64,000 nt of DNA, taken from Variovorax paradoxus (lineage in GTDB: Bacteria > Pseudomonadota > Gammaproteobacteria > Burkholderiales > Burkholderiaceae_C). Both the position numbers and the translations under genes were made by a program. Within the stretch, counting starts at the first letter, position 1; every line of letters starts with the position of its first letter. The stretch lies in assembly GCF_022009635.1 (NCBI RefSeq), contig NZ_CP091716.1:511001-575000 (forward strand). The letters are read 5' to 3'. Of this stretch, positions 36,101 to 44,641 are shown in pieces. The notes under the pieces are model-generated. The model was given only the letters and a program-made list of their open reading frames with translations, did no database searches and was not told the origin of the DNA.

Positions 36101-37292
36101 ACAGCTCCGCCGCAACGACTTCGCGGTGGAGGCGATTGCGCCAGCCGCAGCGGTCACGGGCAAGGCCGTGTTCCTGTGGAGCGGCTATGCGGCGGGTGGC
36201 GGCATGGGCGTGCGTTTCGTGAAGGTCGAGCAAGGGCGCTTCCCGGTCACGCCATTTACGTCGGAGGCCAGCGACCGCGGTGCGGTGGCGGCCATTCGAG
36301 AGGAAGTGGTGGCCCGCGCGGCCGCCGACGCGGCGGAAGCGGCGGCCCGCACGACGCTGTCCGTGCGCGTGAACGGCGCCGAGGCGGCCATCGACCAGGA
36401 AGCCCAGGTGCGCGCCGACGAGACCGGCCGTCTGTCGGCCAAGTGGGGCCTGAAGGTGGTGGCCGGCAACAAGGTCGCGGGCGTGCTGCTCAACAACGAT
36501 GGCCAGGAGAGCAATTTCACCGTGCTGGTCGACCGGTTCGCGATAGCTCAGCAGACGGCCGGTGGTGTCACGAAGTACCCCTTCGTGGTGGGGGCCGTGG
36601 GTGGTTCGCCGACAGTCGGCATCGACGGTACGCTGGTCGTGGACGGCTCGATCCTGGCGCGTTCGATCAGTGTCGACCGGCTGTCGGCGATCACGTCGCG
36701 GCTGGGTTACGTCACTGCGGGGCAGGTGGACATCTCGGGCGACGGCGTGGGCGGCTGGGGCTATCTGCGCAGTGCCAACAAGTGGTTCAACGACGGCGGC
36801 TGGGGATGGATCCTGGCGCGCCACACGAGCGGCGACACCTTCGTCGACATGACCTGCAACGGCATGGGCCTGCAGATGCAGAACGCCACGGGGCGGTTCC
36901 GGCTCTGGGGGCCCGGATTCAACCTGCAGAACGAAGGCCTGACGATCAATCAAGTCGACGTCATCGATACGTTGAACCTGCGTGGGCAGGCGGTTACCGT
37001 GCCGTCGTTTGCTTCGTCGGGGGCGAATGTGGTGTCGGTCAACCACCACGTGCCCGGCAGCGAGCCGCTGCACACCTTCATTCTGGGTTCGGTCTTTGTT
37101 TCGCAGACGGCACCAGTTTCGTTGACCGTCGATGGCGCGCTCCAGTGGCTAGGCGCCGGTATTGGCGGAACCACGGTAACTGGCGGCATTCAGGTGTTGC
37201 TGAACCCTGGCTCGCACACGCTCACTCTTTTCACGCCCGCGTCGGCCGGCACCGCGGGCTCCTCCATCTATGCGCTGTCCACGCGCCGCTGA
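33102..37292 (+). CDS. J-like tail tip / host specificity protein
   Basis: This 1396-residue protein is the largest in the cluster. Its N terminus is unusually hydrophobic (MARLIRFALVLGALLGICTA, then a second hydrophobic stretch TAVGATTSAVAVGGMIVSTA). The J-type hub and fibronectin-like domains follow (GEPAPVGGAVVAVLTGGEYS, HLQPGDRIVLSSALYG, and repeated VRGEVWGAQIELAWQ-type strands). A coiled coil (IKELQEGLDEQVADLLNVNS) and a DUF1983-like region (VDRLSAITSRLGYVTAGQVD) precede the receptor-binding C terminus. It should determine target-cell recognition together with the fibre genes downstream. Confidence 0.85.
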   Translation: MARLIRFALVLGALLGICTAAMADPVSILSAIGTAVGATTSAVAVGGMIVSTALSIVASAYGNMQAKKQAKAAAARKLAEDVANIKERTTTIIASDAPHTVIYGEPAPVGGAVVAVLTGGEYSHLKHVVMVLAAHPCEAVTDIQIEGVSLGALDARGYSSNPEFIVTDSEAIGGGVPGVNVQIHLSPDGVDTADAYMRENLDPWPASKGLWTEAHKLSGYTYIVVTLNLFVERFQGGLPTITANVKGKKVYDPRTGATAYSRNPALCLADFLRSEEGYLASNDQIDQNALIVAANACDTAIYNPGTVAADRPNYGGSVARYTCDGMFRSDQDRDSTRQQLEDTMAGYSLESGGVWRILAGAWTTPVLAMTDDDLLAPMTVVQTCNPGTARYNGARGTYVNLTRNGVSEDFKQYQNAVFRESDQKDKFLDLVLPFTTAHARTHQIARVLVEQSRGGFVLQIHPKMLAWHLQPGDRIVLSSALYGFANKPFRVQDWSYSMSSPLSFQVIEDEEAFYDTADEVLRDPSPNTNLPNPFLLPQPPLDLQVRSGQEQMVQQGGTLVIRARVSWSASVEDAVLRGGNVQVQWRTTTPVGDWQSATLPGTATETFLLGLEVHGEYQVRVRFMTAYASSYWTMVTHTLQGASVKPGDVEGLSLAVEPAGVMARWSAPTGIDLLEWGATRIFIGPTFETAVERWTGKALNANIGWLPAGTVKVWAQHGNTQGVWGIPISATIDIAPPAQPIVRGEVWGAQIELAWQACGTTQPISAYIVKVGPTLAEAVEIGHTGSLNFVRTEPVAATRIYWVTAFDIGGNASDAGYVQLASLPTIDDAIKELQEGLDEQVADLLNVNSGISERLIDEAIERGTAITHVEKVVTDTAEQLAQRIDIVSARAVGYVRANLIFNGGFEFDLDKWELQGNAWEVMEDDWGASARLHAAAPASGRLVSASFPVKPGTWYAGSGDSMFQSDVGQSGFALEFFDLTGHSLGITDTLKEGRHGFMNEQLRRNDFAVEAIAPAAAVTGKAVFLWSGYAAGGGMGVRFVKVEQGRFPVTPFTSEASDRGAVAAIREEVVARAAADAAEAAARTTLSVRVNGAEAAIDQEAQVRADETGRLSAKWGLKVVAGNKVAGVLLNNDGQESNFTVLVDRFAIAQQTAGGVTKYPFVVGAVGGSPTVGIDGTLVVDGSILARSISVDRLSAITSRLGYVTAGQVDISGDGVGGWGYLRSANKWFNDGGWGWILARHTSGDTFVDMTCNGMGLQMQNATGRFRLWGPGFNLQNEGLTINQVDVIDTLNLRGQAVTVPSFASSGANVVSVNHHVPGSEPLHTFILGSVFVSQTAPVSLTVDGALQWLGAGIGGTTVTGGIQVLLNPGSHTLTLFTPASAGTAGSSIYALSTRR

Positions 37293-37295
37293 ACC

Positions 37296-37907
37296 ATGCC
37301 TCACTTCACTGTCTACAACACCCGCACCGGCGAGATCCGCTGCACGGGCACGCAGGCCACCGTCGAGTGGTGCCATGCGCAGGCCCGCCCGGGCGAATCC
37401 GTTTACCTCGGGCATTCGGCGCCCGGCACCTTCATCCGGAATGGTGTACCCGAGCCGTTGCCGCAGCGGCCGAGCGAGCATCACGTTTTCGATTGGGCGG
37501 CACACGCCTGGCGCGATCCGCGCACGCCCGACGACCTGCGACGGCAACTCAAGGCCGAGCTGGCCGACGAGCGCTGGCGGCTCGAGACCGGTGGCCTGAC
37601 GCTCGCCAGCGGGCTGCGCGTCAAGACCGGTCGTGAAGACCGCGCGACCTTTGCCGAGTCGCTTGCCGACATGGAGGCACGCGGGCTCGATCGCATCGAC
37701 TTCAAGGCGGCCGAAGGCTTCGTCACGCTCACGCGGGATGAAGCGCTGGCCATCGCTCGCGCCGTCGCCGAGCACGTGCAGCGCTGCTTCAGCGCGGAGC
37801 GTGCCGCGCATGTGTTCGTCGACGGACTTCGCGACACCGACATCCCGGCCAGTTGCAGCCTGGCCGGATTCATGGGCGATCAGCCCGTCAACCCTTCGCT
37901 TGCATAA
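37296..37907 (+). CDS. DUF4376-like phage protein
   Basis: This 203-residue protein begins 4 bp after the J gene (MPHFTVYNTRTGEIRCTGTQ). Its C-terminal half (LADERWRLETGGLTLASGLR, KTGREDRATFAESLADMEAR, YKAAEGFVTLT-like FKAAEGFVTLTRDEALAIAR) is the DUF4376 domain. This domain is common on accessory proteins beside phage tail fibres and is possibly a fibre-associated or assembly protein. Its biochemical role is unknown. Confidence 0.75.
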   Translation: MPHFTVYNTRTGEIRCTGTQATVEWCHAQARPGESVYLGHSAPGTFIRNGVPEPLPQRPSEHHVFDWAAHAWRDPRTPDDLRRQLKAELADERWRLETGGLTLASGLRVKTGREDRATFAESLADMEARGLDRIDFKAAEGFVTLTRDEALAIARAVAEHVQRCFSAERAAHVFVDGLRDTDIPASCSLAGFMGDQPVNPSLA

Positions 37908-37931
37908 CCAACTCAACCCCAGGAGCACCCA

Positions 37932-38369
37932 ATGGCTTATTCACCCGCATCCGCCAACGCTTTCATCAAGCTGATTCTTCTCGGCACGCCCATCACCGGC
38001 CTTGCCGACAACGCCTCGGTGAACCCGTCGACGGACCTCTACATCAGCCTTCTCACCGCCGCTCCGGGCGCCGGCGCCAACCAGAGCACGAACGAACTCG
38101 TATATCCGGGCTATGCCCGCATGGCGGTACCGCGCAGCCCGGCCGGCTGGTCGGTGATCGGCAACGAGGCCTTTCTCGTCAATGCGCTGGAATTCCTGGA
38201 GGTGGCCGGCACCGCGACAGGCACGGCCACGCACCTGGGCATCGGCACCGCGGCGGCGGGCGGCGGCCTGCTGCTGCTGCACGGCGCCCTGACGCCCGTC
38301 ATTCCGATCCAGGCCGGCGTGGTGCCGCGCCTCAAGACGTCGACCAAGGTCGCGTTCCTCACGGTCTGA
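37932..38369 (+). CDS. Phage tail fibre-like structural protein
   Basis: This 145-residue protein is preceded by aggag. It contains PSTDLYISLLTAAPGAGANQ, YPGYARMAVPRSPAGWSVIG and a Gly/Ala-rich THLGIGTAAAGGGLLLLHG. This pattern is seen in small tail structural proteins that accompany collar-type fibres in transposable siphophages. No enzyme motif. It is probably a baseplate or fibre-attachment protein. Confidence 0.65.
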   Translation: MAYSPASANAFIKLILLGTPITGLADNASVNPSTDLYISLLTAAPGAGANQSTNELVYPGYARMAVPRSPAGWSVIGNEAFLVNALEFLEVAGTATGTATHLGIGTAAAGGGLLLLHGALTPVIPIQAGVVPRLKTSTKVAFLTV

Positions 38370-38382
38370 ACGGCACAGCGCG

Positions 38383-39396
38383 ATGGCACACAAAACCGCC
38401 GACCGCATCCTGGAGAGCAGCGTCTCCGTGGGACTGGGCGCCTTTGTACTGGGGGGCGCCGTCGATGCCTATCGACCGTTCTCCGCAGCTGGCATGGCAG
38501 AGGGAGACACCTGCCACTACATGATCAACGCGGTCGACTCCGTCGGCCGCCCAACCGGCCTGTTCGAACTCGGCCGGGCCACGATGACAGGCGGCGCGCT
38601 CGCGCGCACGCTGGTCATCGCATCGAGCAACGACGGCGCAAAGGTCGACTTTCCCGACGGGCCGAAGCAGATCGGGCTGACCATCCTGTCGGCATCGACC
38701 GAGCAGCTCAAGGCCGACTGGCAGGAGGCCCTCGGCCTCGACCAGACGGGCATGGTCTGTTACTTCGCGCAGTCGGCGCCGCCCGCGGGCTATCTCAAGC
38801 GCAACGGCGCCGCGGTCTCGCGTACGACGTATGCACGGCTGTTCGAGAAGATCGGCACGACCTATGGCGCGGGCGACGGCTCGACGACCTTCAACCTGCC
38901 TGACGGACGCGGTGTCTTCGACCGGGGGCTGGACGACGGACGAGGATTTGATCCCGGCCGTACGTTGGGGTCCTATCAGGACAGCGCGAACCTGTCGCAC
39001 GTGCATGGTGTCGTGGATCCCGGGCATGCGCATGCGATCACCGATCCTTCGCATGCGCACGGCGTCTATGACCCGGGGCACTCGCACGGCGCATGGACAG
39101 ATGCGCAGGGCCATCACAGCCACGGGTTCGTCGCGCCACAGGTGTCTGGCGTCGGTGCCTATGCGGCCGGGCTCTTCGGACGGCTGGTCGATGGCGATGT
39201 GGGCAAGGGCACCGACGGCGCCGGCAATCATGCTCACAACGTCGGTGTCGGCGGCTCTGGCACGGGCATCAGCATCTACGGTGCCGGCACAGGCATCGTC
39301 ATCAAGACCGGCCCCACCGGCATCTCGCTGAACACCAGCGGCGACACCGAAGCCCGCCCACGCAACAACGCGTACCTCGCGTGCATCAAGTACTGA
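38383..39396 (+). CDS. Tail collar-domain fibre with histidine-rich tip
   Basis: This 337-residue protein has an N-terminal attachment region and a collar-like domain (GMVCYFAQSAPPAGYLKRNG, YARLFEKIGTTYGAGDGSTT, FNLPDGRGVFDRG). The C-terminal half is packed with HxH motifs (LSHVHG, PGHAHA, PSHAHG, PGHSHG, HHSHG, NHAHN), as in phage needle-like receptor-binding tips that chelate metal ions. This should be the main receptor-binding fibre of the tailocin. The final TEARPRNNAYLACIKY is the common collar-family ending. Confidence 0.85.
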   Translation: MAHKTADRILESSVSVGLGAFVLGGAVDAYRPFSAAGMAEGDTCHYMINAVDSVGRPTGLFELGRATMTGGALARTLVIASSNDGAKVDFPDGPKQIGLTILSASTEQLKADWQEALGLDQTGMVCYFAQSAPPAGYLKRNGAAVSRTTYARLFEKIGTTYGAGDGSTTFNLPDGRGVFDRGLDDGRGFDPGRTLGSYQDSANLSHVHGVVDPGHAHAITDPSHAHGVYDPGHSHGAWTDAQGHHSHGFVAPQVSGVGAYAAGLFGRLVDGDVGKGTDGAGNHAHNVGVGGSGTGISIYGAGTGIVIKTGPTGISLNTSGDTEARPRNNAYLACIKY

Positions 39397-39398
39397 CC

Positions 39399-40010
39399 AT
39401 GAAGAAAACCAAGACCGTCTATTCATTCGGCCCCGACCGGCTCTACATCGGCCCCGTCGAACTCGACGAGAGCGATCTCTCGCCGGCCGACGAGGGCGAG
39501 GTCTGGCTTGTCCCTGGCAACTGCCTGGTGGCGGAGCCGCCGCCGTCCGTCGAAGGCAAGCGCTACTTCGCTGCCGCCAACGGTATGTGGATTGCCGAGG
39601 ACATTCCGGTGCCGGAACCTCTTCCCGAGCCGCCCGTAACACCGGAACCGGAAGCGCCGGCGAACGAGCCGCCGGTGACGCCCGAACCGCACGTACCGAC
39701 CCTCGAGGAGCGTGCCGCGGCCTTGCGCGTCGAGGTGCAGAAGCATCTCGATGCCACCGCGGTCGCCTACGGCTTCGACGACATCAGGACCGCGGTCACC
39801 TATGCCGACGAGCCCGCGGTTCCGCGCTTCCAGGCGCAAGGGCGTGCCTTTCGTGCCTGGCGCTCGCTGGTGTGGGACTTCTGCTATTCGTTGCAGGAAA
39901 AGGTCGCGGCCGGTCAGGCCGACGAGCCGACGCTGGAGCAGCTTCTGCAGATGCTGCCGGTGTGCGACTTCCTCGCGTTCCAGCCGGCTCCCGAAACCCC
40001 CGTGGAGTAG
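39399..40010 (+). CDS. Fibre-associated protein (assembly-protein-like)
   Basis: This 203-residue protein starts 2 bp after the collar gene (MKKTKTVYSFGPDRLYIGPV). A Pro/Glu-rich hinge (PEPLPEPPVTPEPEAPANEP) separates a small N-terminal domain from a helical C-terminal domain (EERAAALRVEVQKHLDATAV, AFRAWRSLVWDFCYSLQEKV). The layout recalls tail fibre assembly proteins, but sequence similarity is weak, so this is inference from position. Confidence 0.55.
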   Translation: MKKTKTVYSFGPDRLYIGPVELDESDLSPADEGEVWLVPGNCLVAEPPPSVEGKRYFAAANGMWIAEDIPVPEPLPEPPVTPEPEAPANEPPVTPEPHVPTLEERAAALRVEVQKHLDATAVAYGFDDIRTAVTYADEPAVPRFQAQGRAFRAWRSLVWDFCYSLQEKVAAGQADEPTLEQLLQMLPVCDFLAFQPAPETPVE

Positions 40011-40016
40011 CACCAG

Positions 40017-40499
40017 ATGTTCGGCGCATTGACCTTCGGAGCCTCGACTTTCGGCGCCAAGCCGTTCTCGGGTGCTCTCGTCTTCGAAGTGGCGGGCCTT
40101 CTGACGGCGAAAACCGACGTGGAGGGCGCTGGTGCCGCACGGGCTTCGTCCGGCGGCCTGATCGAGCTGAATGCAGAGGCCAGGGCGGGACTGATCGCGC
40201 TGCGCAGTGCCGTCGGGGTGGCTACGCAGGCGGCTTCGCTAGGCGGGCGGAGTTCGATCGTGTCCAACGTCAACGGGCTTGTTTCGCAGTCTGCGCCGTT
40301 GATGGGCGTGGGTTCTGCCGTTATTTCCTCGGAGGGTGACGTTGAGGCATCGGCTGAGTTCCTGGGATACCGTCTGCGAGCGTACGACCAGCTGTTCCCC
40401 GCCAACGTGGCGAACGGCGACGTGGTTCAGATCGGCGCGCGGCTGTACGAATGGCGCGCGAACGCAGGCCGCTGGCGTCCGGCGGGTCCGGCGCCCTGA
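40017..40499 (+). CDS. Phage-type hypothetical, last gene of the tail operon
   Basis: This 160-residue protein begins MFGALTFGASTFGAKPFSGA. The body is repetitive and Ala/Ser/Gly-rich, and it ends in a short structured segment (VANGDVVQIGARLYEWRANA). No domain recognised. Its place 6 bp after the fibre-associated gene and just before the operon terminator argues for a tail accessory protein. Confidence 0.55.
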   Translation: MFGALTFGASTFGAKPFSGALVFEVAGLLTAKTDVEGAGAARASSGGLIELNAEARAGLIALRSAVGVATQAASLGGRSSIVSNVNGLVSQSAPLMGVGSAVISSEGDVEASAEFLGYRLRAYDQLFPANVANGDVVQIGARLYEWRANAGRWRPAGPAP

Positions 40500-40521
40500 G
40501 ACATTCATTGACGCAGGGCTA

Positions 40522-40561
40522 AGCCCCGGGGCGGTGCCGATGCATCGCCCCGGGGCTTTTT
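40522..40561 (+). terminator. Strong rho-independent terminator ending the tail operon
   Basis: A perfect 12-bp stem (agccccggggcg and cgccccggggct) with a 12-nt loop is followed by ttttt. It closes the phage-derived block. Confidence 0.9.
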
Positions 40562-40606
40562 GTGTGGGTGTGCCAATGCGGTGGAGCAGGAGGAGGTTGC
40601 GCCAAA

Positions 40607-40625
40607 GATGAGTATCATTCTCATT
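40607..40625. promoter_or_regulatory. Fur-box-like site
   Basis: On the minus strand the site reads aatgagaatgatactcatc, an imperfect dyad (gagaat-g-atactc) resembling the Fur consensus. It lies about 60 bp upstream of a cluster of iron-linked membrane genes, so iron repression is plausible. Confidence 0.5.
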
Positions 40626-40646
40626 CTCTCAAGCCTCTCTTTCCCC

Positions 40647-40691
40647 ATGAATCCCCGAACGACCCACCCCGCCGTCCGGCGCGCGTCGTGA
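40647..40691 (+). CDS. 14-residue leader peptide (possible)
   Basis: ATG 40647 opens MNPRTTHPAVRRAS and stops at TGA 40689-40691, which overlaps the GTG start of the DUF3649 gene (GTGA). It may be a coupling leader that compensates for the absence of a ribosome-binding site before the GTG. It may also be chance. Confidence 0.3.
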   Translation: MNPRTTHPAVRRAS

Positions 40692-40999
40692 CCTCCGGCC
40701 TTCGTTACCGCCTCGGCGTAGCCGCCCGCGCCATTGCCGCCATCTTCGGCGGTTATGGCGTCGCCGCCCTGTCCGCCGCCGTGCTCGGCCTGTGCCTGCC
40801 TGTCGCCTTCGGCATGGCGCGCAGCGAAGCCACGATGACCGGCACGCTGTCGTCCTTCCTCGTCTTCGCGCTCGCCGTGATGTGGGTCTTCGCCGCGCGC
40901 ACCGCGCTGCGCGCCTGGTCCGGGCTGGCCATCGCCGCGGCGTCGCTCGGCGCGCTGCTGCTCGTGCTCCTGCGGTTCACCGGGGGCGCAGCGGCATGA
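40688..40999 (+). CDS. DUF3649 membrane protein
   Basis: This 103-residue protein from GTG 40688 (VTSGLRYRLGVAARAIAAIF) has three hydrophobic helices, including GYGVAALSAAVLGLCLPVAF and LSSFLVFALAVMWVFAARTA. DUF3649 proteins occur almost only beside PepSY and DUF3325 genes near siderophore receptors, and are assumed to aid inner-membrane iron handling. The GTG has no clear ribosome-binding site. A Fur-box-like site lies upstream. The stop overlaps the next start by 4 bp. Confidence 0.75.
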   Translation: MTSGLRYRLGVAARAIAAIFGGYGVAALSAAVLGLCLPVAFGMARSEATMTGTLSSFLVFALAVMWVFAARTALRAWSGLAIAAASLGALLLVLLRFTGGAAA

Positions 41000-42663
41000 A
41001 GGAAGGTTTCCGCCAATCGATGGCGTGGCTGCACACCTGGTCGGGCCTGCTGGTCGGCTGGGTGCTGTTCATGGTCTTCGCGGCCGGCACGGCGTCGTAT
41101 TTCAAGGACGAGATCACGTTCTGGATGAAGCCCGAGCTGCACGCCGCCGCCCAGCCCGCCGTGCCGCCGGCCCGCGCCGTCGAAAGCGCCGTGGCCTATC
41201 TGCAGCAACGCGGCGCGGACAGCCCGCGCTGGTTCATCAACCTGCCGAACGAGCGCCAGCCGTCGACCGACGTGCTCTGGCTCGCGGCGCCTCCATCACC
41301 TGCTGCCGCCGCCGCGTCCGACGGCAAGGACAAGAAACCGCCGCGCCGCCGCTTCGACCGCGCATCGCTCGACCCGGCTACCGGCGAGCCCGTCACCGCG
41401 CCGCGCACCACTCGCGGCGGCGAGTTCCTCTATCGCCTGCACTTCGACCTGCACTACATGCCCGCGCTGTGGGCGCGCTGGATCGTGGGCTTCTGCGCGA
41501 TGTTCATGCTGGTGGCGATCTTCAGCGGCATCGTCACGCACAAGCGCATCTTCAAGGACTTCTTCACCTTCCGCCCGAAGAAGGGCCAGCGCTCGTGGCT
41601 CGATGCGCACAACGTGACGGCGGTGCTCGCGCTGCCCTATCACCTGATGATCACGTACACCGGGCTCGTCACGCTGATGTTCCTGTACATGCCCTGGGGC
41701 CCGCAGGTGGCCTACAAGGACCGCGGCGGCGAGCAGGCGTTCTTCTCCGAGGTCTTCCCCGGCGGCGGCCGCGACCAGGTCAAGGCCTCGGGCAACAGGG
41801 TGCCGCTCGCGCCTATCGCGCCGATGATCGCGCAGGCCTCCGCGCACTGGAACGGCGCGGCCGTGGGCCGCGTCACCGTGCACCAGCCGAACGATGCCAA
41901 CGCGGTGGTCTCGCTCACGCGCGCCGAAGGGCCGCAGCTGTCTTACGACCAGCCGTCGATGCAGTTCAACGGCGCGACCGGCGCGCTGATCGCCACCTTC
42001 GGCGACGTGCCCAAGCCCGCCGCCGAGACGCGCGGCGTGCTCTACGGCCTGCACATCGGCCGCTTCGCGAATCCGCTGTTGCGCGCGCTGTTCTTCCTCT
42101 CCGGCATCGCGGGCTGCCTGATGGTGGCCACGGGGCTGCTGCTGTGGGCGGTGAAGGAACGGCAGAAGTTCGCGAAGACGCTAAAGCAGGGCGGGCGCGT
42201 CAGTTTCGGGCTGCGGCTGGTCGACGGGCTCAACCTCGGCGCCATCGCCGGCTTGCCCCTTGCGATGGTGGCGTTCTTCTGGGCCAACCGCCTGCTGCCG
42301 GTCGAGATGGCCGAGCGCGGCGAGGCGGAGATCCGCTGGTTCTTCATCGTCTGGGGCGCGGCCGCCGTGCTGGGCCTGCTGCGGCCGACGCTGCGCATGT
42401 GGCAGGCACAGCTGTCGCTCGGTGCGCTGCTGTTCGTGCTGCTGCCGGTGCTCAATGCGTTCACCGGACCCGCTCCGCTGACGGTGAGCCTGCGCTCGGG
42501 CCCGAGCGCGGTGGCGGGCTTCGATCTCGTCTCCATCGCGCTGGGCCTGGGGCTGGCGAGCGCGGTCTGGCTCGTCGAGCGCAAGCGCCGCAAGACCATC
42601 GCGCAGAAGCAGGCCACGAAGACGCCGCCGCAAGGCCTGGCCACGTCGGAAGGGGGCTCGTGA
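40996..42663 (+). CDS. PepSY-associated transmembrane protein (iron uptake)
   Basis: This 555-residue protein starts with the family motif SMAWLHTWSGLLVGWVLFMV. It has several membrane helices (WIVGFCAMFMLVAIFSGIVT, PYHLMITYTGLVTLMFLY, SGIAGCLMVATGLLLWAV), the H-containing FRPKKGQRSWLDAHNVTAVL, and a large periplasmic PepSY region between helices. Such proteins are linked to ferric-siderophore reduction or uptake. It sits between DUF3649 and DUF3325 genes with overlapping starts, forming a tight operon. Confidence 0.85.
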   Translation: MKEGFRQSMAWLHTWSGLLVGWVLFMVFAAGTASYFKDEITFWMKPELHAAAQPAVPPARAVESAVAYLQQRGADSPRWFINLPNERQPSTDVLWLAAPPSPAAAAASDGKDKKPPRRRFDRASLDPATGEPVTAPRTTRGGEFLYRLHFDLHYMPALWARWIVGFCAMFMLVAIFSGIVTHKRIFKDFFTFRPKKGQRSWLDAHNVTAVLALPYHLMITYTGLVTLMFLYMPWGPQVAYKDRGGEQAFFSEVFPGGGRDQVKASGNRVPLAPIAPMIAQASAHWNGAAVGRVTVHQPNDANAVVSLTRAEGPQLSYDQPSMQFNGATGALIATFGDVPKPAAETRGVLYGLHIGRFANPLLRALFFLSGIAGCLMVATGLLLWAVKERQKFAKTLKQGGRVSFGLRLVDGLNLGAIAGLPLAMVAFFWANRLLPVEMAERGEAEIRWFFIVWGAAAVLGLLRPTLRMWQAQLSLGALLFVLLPVLNAFTGPAPLTVSLRSGPSAVAGFDLVSIALGLGLASAVWLVERKRRKTIAQKQATKTPPQGLATSEGGS

Positions 42664-43031
42664 TGCATGCCCTGCTCCTTGCGCTCGTGTTCGCCGCCTC
42701 GCTCGCGGGCTTCTGTGCGTTGAGCCTCGCGATGGACCGCCACAGCGAAGACGTGTTCGGCCGCGGCAGCACGCCCGGCCCGTGGCGGCGCTGGCTGCAA
42801 CTGGGCGGCACCGCGCTGCTGTGCCTGTCGCTGGGCGCGAGCCTGCAGGCGGCCGGCGGCAGCATCGGCTGGGTGCTCTGGCTGGGTGCGCTCACGGCGG
42901 CCGCGCTCACGACGGTCGGCCTGCTCAGCGCGGTGCCGGGCCGCTTCCACTGGATCGCCTCCGCAACCGCGGTGCTCGCGCTCGGCGGAACGCTGCTCTA
43001 CCTGCTGCTGACCGCCCTGCTCTCGGCCTGA
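42663..43031 (+). CDS. DUF3325 membrane protein
   Basis: This 122-residue protein (MHALLLALVFAASLAGFCAL) has four hydrophobic helices and the DUF3325 hallmark LSLAMDRHSEDVFGRG. The start shares its A with the PepSY stop codon. It is the third member of the DUF3649-PepSY-DUF3325 set; its role in iron acquisition is inferred only from this association. Confidence 0.8.
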   Translation: MHALLLALVFAASLAGFCALSLAMDRHSEDVFGRGSTPGPWRRWLQLGGTALLCLSLGASLQAAGGSIGWVLWLGALTAAALTTVGLLSAVPGRFHWIASATAVLALGGTLLYLLLTALLSA

Positions 43032-43041
43032 CGACCGCGCC

Positions 43042-44109
<1,068 letters not shown>

Positions 44110-44641
44110 GGCGAATGTCCTTTGCGGTGGTGGGTGAGTGGCGCCGCGGTCGTCGTGCCAACGCCAAATAGAGTTCTTTACTGAAAACGGCTTAGGCCCT
44201 TGATCTTTCGAGGTTCATCCGATTCGGTTCAAGGCGGAAGTTCTTTACTGGGATGCCCGGGCCCGCCTCTGGCAAGTTGTTTACCCGCCGAATCGAGCCA
44301 GGCGGGGTGCAGTGAAGTTAGTGCCCGGTCGCCATGGGAAAAAGCCGGGGCACCTTCAAGCCATGTGAAGCTGTACTTCAAGACCTCTGGCGATTGCGGG
44401 AGGGGGGTGTGAGAAAGCGGTGAACTGCTGTCTTCCTTCTGTTCTCCCAGACGCGAAGTTCATGCGGCAGAATCACCGTCAGATAGCCTGATGGGCTACG
44501 ACGCGTGGCGGTGACCGTTACCTGTCGCTCACGCTCAAGTTCTGAGCACGACGAAGACTGGTTCAAACAGACTTCTTAGATTTGGTTTCTTCGTTGGGCG
44601 GCCGGCAAAGAAGGCGCTGGAATCTTGCCGACTAGAAAACC
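44110..44641. other. Non-coding stretch at the left border of the island
   Basis: No convincing gene is visible in this 530-bp gap. The 11-mer gttctttactg occurs at 44173-44183 and again at 44240-44250, and a variant (gttgtttaccc) lies at 44276-44286, all in the same orientation. Such spaced repeats resemble TnsB-binding sites at Tn7-like ends, but I found no matching set on the right side. Confidence 0.4.

Larger units (their letters stand above)
21388..40557. mobile_element. Probable F-type (flexible, non-contractile) tailocin cluster
   Basis: The cluster contains Mu-like regulators on the minus strand (Ner, DUF3164, Mor) with a divergent S24 repressor. Lysis genes and a full siphophage-type tail module follow on the plus strand, ending in a strong terminator. 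Every gene from 25.3 to 40.5 kb is lysis or tail. No terminase, portal, protease, capsid, integrase or MuA/MuB gene is present between the flanking chromosomal genes. The gene types (DUF3164, Mor, DUF1799, BR0599-like, DUF6950, J) point to a transposable siphophage ancestor. All tail reading frames are intact, arguing for selection rather than decay. Confidence 0.8.

Noticed and set aside
33012..37073. 1353-codon open frame on the minus strand opposite the J-like gene
   Set aside because: Antisense artefact of GC-rich codon use; composition is Arg/His/Ala/Val-rich and no motif is present, while the plus strand encodes a clear tail protein.
21388..40557. Interpretation as an intact prophage
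   Set aside because: No packaging, head, integration or transposition genes are present, although the whole span between chromosomal flanks is visible.
21388..40557. Interpretation as an R-type (contractile) tailocin or type VI-like system
   Set aside because: No sheath, baseplate wedge, spike or contractile-tail genes; instead there is a frameshifted chaperone, a tape measure protein and a J-like tip.
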